Below, piece by piece: positions 30,469 to 35,534 of a DNA stretch of 35,534 bases (position 1 is the first letter of the stretch; each line of letters opens with the position of its first letter). The DNA is from an uncultured Subdoligranulum sp. (lineage in GTDB: Bacteria > Bacillota > Clostridia > Oscillospirales > Ruminococcaceae). Under the pieces are notes generated by a model that had not been told where the DNA came from, ran no database searches, and worked only from the letters and a program-made list of their open reading frames with translations. The stretch covers positions 1 to 35,534 of the forward strand of contig CAJFMB010000029.1 in assembly GCA_904390925.1 (NCBI GenBank), in the 5' to 3' direction. Position numbers and translations under genes: made by a program.

Positions 30469-31863
30469 TCAGGGGACCTTGTGCAGACCAAAGGGATCAT
30501 CGTCCCCGGTCAGGCCATCCGCGTTCAGCATCTTTTCCATCACTTCAATGTCGGCAGAGACATCCATGGCATCCGCCTGGAACAGCTTGTCCAGCTGGTT
30601 CTCAAAGGCGGTGACCAGCGTGTCCATCGACTGCTCGATCCGGCGCTTGGACTCGGAAATGTTGGCGCCCTCCACGCCCTGGGCATCCAGCTCGGCGTAG
30701 GTGTTCAGCAGCTTCATCGAGGTGGGCAGGTAATAGTCCATGAACTTGCGCAGCTGGGGCAGCTTGTCCGGGTCCTCCTGCAGCTGTACAAAAATCTTGG
30801 CAGCCACCGATTCCAGCCGGTCGATCTTGGCGCTCATCTCCTCGCCGGGAATGGCGTCGTTGATGCGGCGCAGTTCCTGCAAAATCGCGTCGTAACGGTT
30901 CCGCTCCGCCGGGACGGCAGATTCCGGTTCCGGCTGGGGAGCGGGGGCTTCCGGCTTCTCCTCGGGCCGGGGCGGCTCCCCGCGCACCACCAGCGCCCTG
31001 CTGCGCATGTCCAGATAGGCACCGGGACCGAACATCCCCCGCACAATGCAGTGCTCCAGATGGCCCACGCATTTGTCCGGCGTGCAGCCCAGCACCGCGG
31101 CAATGTCGGCAATGTACATGAAGTCGGCGTCGCCCACAATGTTGGAGATCTTGCGGCGCATCAGCCAGGAGGTGCGCATCCGGTGGGAGCCGAACAGCAG
31201 GCCCAATCCCCCGAACAGCAGCATGGCCGGCGGCCAGACCTCCTCCAGAAACCAGGCCAGATCATAAAAATCCGGGCTGAGAATCCACAGGTTTTCAATC
31301 ACACTGCCCAGGGTGGCAATGCCGCCCAATGCGGTCAGAATGATGCCCACAATCATCATCACATCGGTCAGGCGGCGGTCCCGGCTGACGGTATCGGCTG
31401 ACACCGGCCGGGCAGACTGCTGGGGCTGGGCCGGCTTCTGCGGTTGGGCGGACGGGGCAGAGGAGGTGCCGGACGGATGCCAGGCTTCCCGGATGCGGTC
31501 CTTGCCCTGGCGCTGTTTGTAAAGATAATAGACGTTGATGGCTGTCATCACCATGCCGATGGGCACAAAAAAGGCGTAACAGAACAGGATAAACAGCCAG
31601 GGCAGGGGAACGTCATTGAGGTCCAGCCGGGTGCGCCGGGTCGACTTGGATCGTTTTGGCGCGGTATACTGGGACTGGGTATACCTGGGCGTGGTCCTCG
31701 CTGCGGTGTTGGCGCGGGTCCCGCTGCCCGGGCGGCGTGCAGCCGGATTCTTGGCCGGGCCGGAGGCCGGCGACTGTGTGCGGGCCGTGCCGGCTGCAGA
31801 GTCCGGCCGCGGGGCAGAGTCCGTCGCTTCTGCCGGATTCTGCGGATGGGTTTCGTTGGGCAT
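30469..31863 (-). CDS. XpaC-like protein with a disordered N-terminus (paralogue of 24855-25484)
   Basis: About 464 residues: a Pro/Ala/Arg-rich disordered start (1-85), a membrane hairpin (about 88-112), a second membrane pair (about 170-230), then a linker and the XpaC domain near the end: AIPGEEMSAKIDRLESVAAK, FMDYYLPTSMKLLNTYA and TAFENQLDKLFQADAMDVS. These match the shorter paralogue at 24855 segment by segment. I use ATG 31863 with AAGGA upstream rather than GTG 31893. It follows the SGNH hydrolase gene on the same strand and probably shares its promoter. Its partner TelA is only in the other operon. Confidence 0.75.
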   Translation of the reverse strand: MPNETHPQNPAEATDSAPRPDSAAGTARTQSPASGPAKNPAARRPGSGTRANTAARTTPRYTQSQYTAPKRSKSTRRTRLDLNDVPLPWLFILFCYAFFVPIGMVMTAINVYYLYKQRQGKDRIREAWHPSGTSSAPSAQPQKPAQPQQSARPVSADTVSRDRRLTDVMMIVGIILTALGGIATLGSVIENLWILSPDFYDLAWFLEEVWPPAMLLFGGLGLLFGSHRMRTSWLMRRKISNIVGDADFMYIADIAAVLGCTPDKCVGHLEHCIVRGMFGPGAYLDMRSRALVVRGEPPRPEEKPEAPAPQPEPESAVPAERNRYDAILQELRRINDAIPGEEMSAKIDRLESVAAKIFVQLQEDPDKLPQLRKFMDYYLPTSMKLLNTYAELDAQGVEGANISESKRRIEQSMDTLVTAFENQLDKLFQADAMDVSADIEVMEKMLNADGLTGDDDPFGLHKVP

Positions 31864-31893
31864 GGGGCTCACAATCCTTCTTGTTGGAATCAC

Positions 31894-33363
31894 TCAGGGA
31901 AGATCCGAAAGCAGCTGACGCATCTCGTCAGACAGATAGTATTCACTGCCCAGCTGGTAGGGGTTGTCCTTGTCGTAGGGAACATGGGTGCAGAGATAAT
32001 CCACCCAGGCAGAATAGCCGGAAACCGTCAGATGCAGGCCGTCCGGCTGGGCGTAGTCGGAAATCAGGTAGCCGCTGTCATCGGTGAACACCTCATTCAG
32101 TGCCAGATAATAGCAGCCCTTTTCCGCCGCCATCGTCTGCAGCGAGGTGTTGATGGAGGTCACCCGGTCAGGGGAGAGGCCCGGCAGGGTGGCAACCGCC
32201 TCGGCCTGGACCGGCAGCACCGACTGTACAAAAATTGTGGTGTTGGGCAGCGCAGCCTTCAGGTCATCCAGCATCCGGCCGTAATAGTTCAAAAATCCCT
32301 CGTCGTTGGTGGTGGAATAGGCCAGCGTGTTGGCACCCATCAGGACATACAATTTCTTGGGTTGCTTGGCGGACAGCACATCCAGCGTGATCTCCTCGCC
32401 CCGGACCGAGCTGTTCATGGTGGTGCGGTTGACGATCTGGTTGGGGGAGGCACCCTCGTAGGCGCAGACCAGCGCATCACCGATATTGATGTTGTAATCG
32501 GTAAAGCCGACGGTCAGCGAGTCACCCAGAAATGCCGCGTCATCAAACCAGCTCAGGTCCACTCGCCCGAAGGCAGGCAGCGACGCAGCGGTCTGGGGCG
32601 TTGCGGTGTAGGTGTAATCCCCGGTTTGCTGTACCGGGCCCACATTGCCCCATTCCGGGTTGGTGGTGATGCCGTTGATGGTTTGGGTGTCGGTCTCGTA
32701 GGGCAGCGGCGCCACCAGCGAGGCTGTCAGCCCGGCAGTGGGGTCCAGTGCGGTTTCCGCGGTGGCCCCGGAGGAACCGTCCGGCAAGACAGCGGTGATC
32801 ACCGCCGACATCAGAAGAATGCAGACCGCGGTTGCTGCCAGGGTCAGGCGCCGGCGCAGCCGACGGTCCTGCCGTGCCCGGCGGGCGGCAGCCTGCAAGG
32901 CCTGCTGGGGCAGACTGGTTTTCTGGGGCGGCTGGACACGGCGCCTGGGGGGAACCGGCGGCTGAATCCAGCCGTCGGACTCCTCCTGATACCGGGCCCT
33001 GGCCGACTGACCGGGCTGGCGGGACGGGGGTCTGCGGTAGACGGTCTGCCGGTCAGCTTCACCCCCCGGCACATTGGCGGAACGGCGAGGCTGACCTGCG
33101 GACTGCTGATAGGAGGAATGGGAAATCTGCCCCGCGGATTGCGGGCGAGCCGGGCGGTATGTCTGCCCGGCGGAATGGTAGGACTGTCTGGACGGATCAG
33201 AGGCCTGCCCGTAGGACCTGGGCGCTGCCTGCCGCGGACGAAATTCTTCTTCCAGATCCGGCGTGACCACACGGCGCACGCTTCCGGTGCCGGGCGCATT
33301 GACCCTGCGCTTTTGTCCGGAGGGTTTCCGGTAACCGCCGTATCCGCCTTCCCGATTTGGCAT
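31894..33363 (-). CDS. Membrane-anchored SGNH/GDSL hydrolase
   Basis: The 489-residue protein has a basic, Ser/Gln/Pro-rich cytoplasmic region (1-165), one membrane helix (about 172-195), and an extracellular SGNH domain. Block I is AFLGDSLTVGF (catalytic Ser), block III VLMGANTL, and block V DGLHLTVSGY (Asp and His). Such enzymes remove acetyl groups from peptidoglycan or envelope glycans; the target is not known here. AAAGGAGG lies before the ATG at 33363. The XpaC paralogue follows 30 bp after the stop. Confidence 0.85.
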   Translation of the reverse strand: MPNREGGYGGYRKPSGQKRRVNAPGTGSVRRVVTPDLEEEFRPRQAAPRSYGQASDPSRQSYHSAGQTYRPARPQSAGQISHSSYQQSAGQPRRSANVPGGEADRQTVYRRPPSRQPGQSARARYQEESDGWIQPPVPPRRRVQPPQKTSLPQQALQAAARRARQDRRLRRRLTLAATAVCILLMSAVITAVLPDGSSGATAETALDPTAGLTASLVAPLPYETDTQTINGITTNPEWGNVGPVQQTGDYTYTATPQTAASLPAFGRVDLSWFDDAAFLGDSLTVGFTDYNINIGDALVCAYEGASPNQIVNRTTMNSSVRGEEITLDVLSAKQPKKLYVLMGANTLAYSTTNDEGFLNYYGRMLDDLKAALPNTTIFVQSVLPVQAEAVATLPGLSPDRVTSINTSLQTMAAEKGCYYLALNEVFTDDSGYLISDYAQPDGLHLTVSGYSAWVDYLCTHVPYDKDNPYQLGSEYYLSDEMRQLLSDLP

Positions 33364-33418
33364 GACAACTGCCTCCTTTCTCTGCAGATTCCCGCTGCCG
33401 CGGGAAAAGAATATATGT

Positions 33419-33427
33419 ATTATAGCA
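33419..33427 (-). promoter_or_regulatory. Extended -10 promoter of the SGNH-XpaC operon
   Basis: On the minus strand, TGC-TATAAT (33427-33419) lies about 55 bp before the ATG. A -35 near consensus is not evident. Confidence 0.6.
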
Positions 33428-33482
33428 TATCCCGGCGGATAAAAACAGGCGCAGGGGGCAAACTTTCACCGCACCGGCCGAC

Positions 33483-33511
33483 AAAAAAGCCGCCGGCACG
33501 GAGCCGGACGG
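33483..33511 (-). terminator. Terminator of the DUF368 gene
   Basis: On the minus strand, CCGTCCGGC pairs with GCCGGCGG (33511-33503 with 33497-33490, one bulge), followed by a T6 run (33488-33483). Confidence 0.7.
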
Positions 33512-33528
33512 TAAAAGCGGCGCAACGC

Positions 33529-34368
33529 TCAGTCCTCTTTGGGAAAGCGGCTGTTGAATTTGTCCAGTGCCAGGGCGATGACAATACCCACCACAATGCA
33601 GATCAGGTTGGGGACCAGCGCCTGGGCAAAGCTGGCAAAGGGGATGATCATGATGGTTGCGGCAATGACGATGCCCACAATGGCGTGGAAGGCGAAGGAG
33701 TAGAAATGATGGAACAGGGCGTCGATCGCCTTGGCCAGACAGATGACGGTGATGATGGCACCCAGCGCGCCGGGCAGGAGAATGTCCATCTTCAGATGTC
33801 CCAGCCCGTCCACAAAGGGCGTGTACAGGCCCAGCGGCATCAGCAGGGTGGAAAAGCTCATGCCCGGGGCGATGACGCTCAGCGCCACACAGAAACCGCA
33901 GAACAGGTACCAGCCGAAGTTGGGCTGGATGGTCACCGACAGCACATAGTTCAGGGTATACAGCAGCGACAGCACCAGGACAAAGGCCACCGCCAGCGAG
34001 ACAAAGGAGCCTTTGGTCCGGCCCTGCTCCCCGGCCTCCCGGAACAGCGAGGGCAGCATGCCGGCGATCAGGCCGACAAACAGGCAGACCGACTGGTCGG
34101 GGTAGGCATCCAGGAAGAAGGACAGCAGGTTGGCGATGCCCAGAAACCCGATACCGGCACCGATAATCACCGGCAGCAGGCGGGGAACATGGGTCTTGAA
34201 GTTGCGGACGGGGTTGGACAGCAGTTCCATGATCGGCTTGTAGATACCAAAGATCACGCAGAGCACGCCGCCCGAGATGCCGGGCAGCACGGCGCCCAGC
34301 CCGATCAGGGCACCCTGCAGCACACGCATCACCAGACGTACCACAGGCACTTTGGAAGGCTTGTTCAT
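33529..34368 (-). CDS. DUF368 membrane protein, probable polyprenyl-phosphate transporter (PopT type)
   Basis: The 279-residue protein has about eight membrane helices and the DUF368 signatures GALIGLGAVLPGISGGVLCV near the start and SVIAPGMSFSTLLMPLGLY in the second half, an internal repeat of the PG(I/M)S motif. DUF368 proteins were recently shown to recycle undecaprenyl phosphate across the membrane for cell-wall synthesis. The gene is flanked by terminators and seems monocistronic. The ATG at 34368 has AAAGGAAC upstream. Confidence 0.85.
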   Translation of the reverse strand: MNKPSKVPVVRLVMRVLQGALIGLGAVLPGISGGVLCVIFGIYKPIMELLSNPVRNFKTHVPRLLPVIIGAGIGFLGIANLLSFFLDAYPDQSVCLFVGLIAGMLPSLFREAGEQGRTKGSFVSLAVAFVLVLSLLYTLNYVLSVTIQPNFGWYLFCGFCVALSVIAPGMSFSTLLMPLGLYTPFVDGLGHLKMDILLPGALGAIITVICLAKAIDALFHHFYSFAFHAIVGIVIAATIMIIPFASFAQALVPNLICIVVGIVIALALDKFNSRFPKED

Positions 34369-34589
34369 ACAACAGTTCCTTTCTTTGTAGAAAAGTCTTT
34401 CGCAGCCGGCAAAATCAGCCGGACAGCCGGAAAAAGAACACGGTACGGCAAAATGCCGTACAGCGTCAAAACCATAATATTATATCATATTCTTCCGGAC
34501 AGGAAAACATTTTTGCGGCGGAAAGTAAGGAAAATTTCCCATGTTACGACATAACCAAACCGGTATTTGGAATTTTTTTCGGATGACGC

Positions 34590-34618
34590 TTGACAAACGG
34601 TACACTCGATGCTATACT
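34590..34618 (+). promoter_or_regulatory. Promoter of tRNA-Ser(UGA)
   Basis: TTGACA (34590-34595) and TATACT (34613-34618) with a 17-bp spacer, 29 bp before the tRNA. Confidence 0.85.
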
Positions 34619-34647
34619 AAACAAGCATCTTGATGGAACACCACTGT

Positions 34648-34736
34648 GGAGGGGTGTCCGAGCGGTTTATGGAGCTGGTCTTGAAAACCAGTGACGCAGC
34701 AATGCGCCGTGGGTTCGAATCCCACCCTCTCCGCCA
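34648..34736 (+). tRNA. tRNA-Ser (anticodon UGA)
   Basis: Acceptor GGAGGGG/CCTCTCC (one wobble), anticodon loop CTTGAAA with UGA, long class-II variable arm, T-loop TTCGAAT, and encoded CCA at 34734-34736. Confidence 0.93.
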
Positions 34737-34782
34737 TTTTTTTGATGCATACAGGTGAATAAGAAATTTCACTTTGACTTGT

Positions 34783-34870
34783 GGAGTAATACTCAAGAGG
34801 TCGAAGAGGCGCCCCTGCTAAGGGCGTAGGGTCCGAAAGGGCCGCGAGAGTTCAAATCTCTCTTACTAAT
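34783..34870 (+). tRNA. tRNA-Ser (anticodon GCU) with an imperfect acceptor end
   Basis: The D-stem CTC/GAG, anticodon arm CGCCC-CTGCTAA-GGGCG, long variable arm GGTCC/GGGCC and T-arm GAGAG-TTCAAAT-CTCTC all fold well. The acceptor pairs only AGTAA/TTACT; the outer G-G would face A-A, and CCA is not encoded. It may be functional with weak closing pairs, or decaying. The sequence is less GC-rich than its neighbours. Confidence 0.7.
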
Positions 34871-34914
34871 TTTTTTGCGTTATGCGGATGTAGAAAAATA
34901 TTTTGAAAAAGCCC

Positions 34915-34943
34915 TTGACTTTTCCTGCCGGATGCAGTATAGT
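34915..34943 (+). promoter_or_regulatory. Promoter of initiator tRNA-Met
   Basis: TTGACT (34915-34920) and TATAGT (34938-34943) with a 17-bp spacer, 34 bp before the tRNA. Confidence 0.85.
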
Positions 34944-34977
34944 ATATAGGCACCCGGATGAAGGGTACAGCAAATAT

Positions 34978-35054
<77 letters not shown>

Positions 35055-35083
35055 AGTTGCCTTAACAAAAAAGATATAAGGCC

Positions 35084-35120
35084 GAAAAAGCCCGCAAACA
35101 AGCCGTTTGCGGGCTTTTTC
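35084..35120. terminator. Terminator after the initiator tRNA
   Basis: A 16-bp perfect stem GAAAAAGCCCGCAAAC/GTTTGCGGGCTTTTTC (35084-35099 with 35105-35120) with a 5-nt loop; symmetric A/T ends make it usable from both sides. Confidence 0.88.
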
Positions 35121-35409
35121 GTACCCAAAATTGGGCCCCAGTTTGAAAGATATTTTTCGCCCTTTTCGGGCTTTGGTGAGGACTTGAACTAACGACTACC
35201 GATTTTGTGGCTTATTTTGACTGGTTTGAATCGGTTTTTCCGATTTTTGACCCGGTGAAATTGTAAACAAATTATGAACTTTTTGGAATGATCACAAGTT
35301 GCAACTCAGCTCCACTAGATTAGGCCCCAATCTTCCCTTTTTTATGAAAAAATTTTTTGTAGAAATAATTGGCTTATTTTTGTTTAGGATGCCGAAAATT
35401 CTGGTTTTT
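35121..35409. other. AT-rich non-coding stretch before a lone terminator
   Basis: No supportable gene. It has a small CCCAA/TTGGG hairpin near 35125-35136, a possible weak promoter TTGACC (35247-35252) with AATTAT at 17 bp, and long A/T runs near 35338-35390. A short untranslated RNA ending at 35447 is possible but unproven. Confidence 0.35.
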
Positions 35410-35447
35410 GCGTCTGTATTGGATTCGTCCAAACAGGCGCTTTTTTT
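35410..35447 (+). terminator. Strong plus-strand terminator
   Basis: GCGTCTGT/ACAGGCGC (35410-35417 with 35433-35440) encloses TTGGA-TTCG-TCCAA with a stable TTCG loop, followed by T7 at 35441-35447. It points right although no plus-strand gene precedes it. Confidence 0.75.
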
Positions 35448-35534
35448 ATTTCCCGAAAACATCTTCATACATGGGCAGAAATTCCTCATCACACCCAGGG
35501 GGAGGTGCGTCTATTTTGCCCATGAAGCACGGTG
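35446..35534 (-). CDS. Unrecognised protein, C-terminal fragment cut by the window edge
   Basis: A minus-strand frame is open from the edge to a TAA at 35448-35446 and gives about 28 residues with protein-like composition, ending DEEFLPMYEDVFGK. GC-rich codons contrast with the AT-rich region beside it. No family can be named from this tail. Its stop overlaps the T-run of the plus-strand terminator. Confidence 0.4.
   Translation of the reverse strand, partial: PCFMGKIDAPPPGCDEEFLPMYEDVFGK

Noticed and set aside
31444-34554. A 1036-codon open frame on the plus strand across three genes
   Set aside because: The minus strand carries SGNH, XpaC and DUF368 motifs with terminators and a promoter; the long frame is a mirror effect of GC-rich codons.
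35160-35205. A tRNA 3'-end-like stretch on the minus strand (GTTCAAGTC...CACCA)
   Set aside because: There is no matching acceptor, D-arm or anticodon arm nearby; the likeness is too short to call a tRNA remnant or attachment site.

Overview
The window looks like the chromosome of a GC-rich gut Firmicute of the Clostridia, most likely the Oscillospiraceae/Ruminococcaceae (Faecalibacterium-, Gemmiger- or Subdoligranulum-like). This is inferred from Gram-positive ribosome binding sites, sortase-anchored surface proteins, the mre/PBP2/minD/mgsA order, and XpaC/TelA genes. No species call can be made from the sequence alone.

Positions 1 to about 15340 are the right part of an integrative, probably conjugative or mobilizable, element. 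The left edge holds the C-terminus of a probable relaxase (2-283). The right edge holds an HTH regulator (12260), a structured leader, an excisionase (13119), a tyrosine integrase (13512), arm-type repeats, a full tRNA (15108-15181) and a split tRNA (15323-15366). The cargo slot in between holds a complete sortase-assembled pilus island in the order known from the streptococcal FCT/M1 pilus locus: large VWA tip adhesin (2819), small coiled-coil protein (7960), catalytically dead signal-peptidase-like SipA homologue (8186), Spy0128-type backbone pilin (9213), class-B-type sortase (10427), and a frameshifted minor pilin (11250).

The most interesting object lies just upstream of the pilus genes. 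A 303-bp segment (1548-1850) is bounded by 15-bp perfect inverted repeats and sits between an intact tyrosine recombinase (702-1538) and a paralogue that has lost its catalytic residues (1898-2728). The segment holds a well-spaced sigma-70 promoter, a Shine-Dalgarno, an ATG and a bidirectional terminator. As sequenced, the promoter points left, away from the pilus genes and antisense to the recombinase (OFF). Inverting the segment on paper points the promoter right and joins its start codon in frame to the dead recombinase paralogue, giving a 37-residue N-terminal extension. I read this as a phase-variable pilus switch carried on a mobile element.

Positions 15471-17541 are a small prophage or satellite remnant: an ImmA-like metallopeptidase, an XRE repressor, a strong operator-overlapped promoter, short phage ORFs and a sigma-like late regulator. 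Beyond it the chromosome is housekeeping: a YitT-family membrane protein, a Crh-like HPr protein, and the mgsA-minD-mrdA-mreC cell-shape cluster (minus strand). Next come a HAD phosphatase with a deoxyinosine glycosylase, an XpaC-TelA-LemA-TPM operon, a MarR regulator, an SNF-family sodium symporter, an XpaC paralogue with an SGNH hydrolase, a DUF368 polyprenyl-phosphate transporter, and a tRNA cluster (Ser-UGA, Ser-GCU, initiator Met). The right edge cuts an unrecognised minus-strand gene.

The pilus genes form one functional unit: the switch would decide whether the tip adhesin transcript is made, SipA and the sortase assemble the fibre, and the integrase and relaxase modules would allow the island to move between strains. 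Motifs, repeats and signals were read by eye. Family names rest on recognition of motifs, not on a database search.
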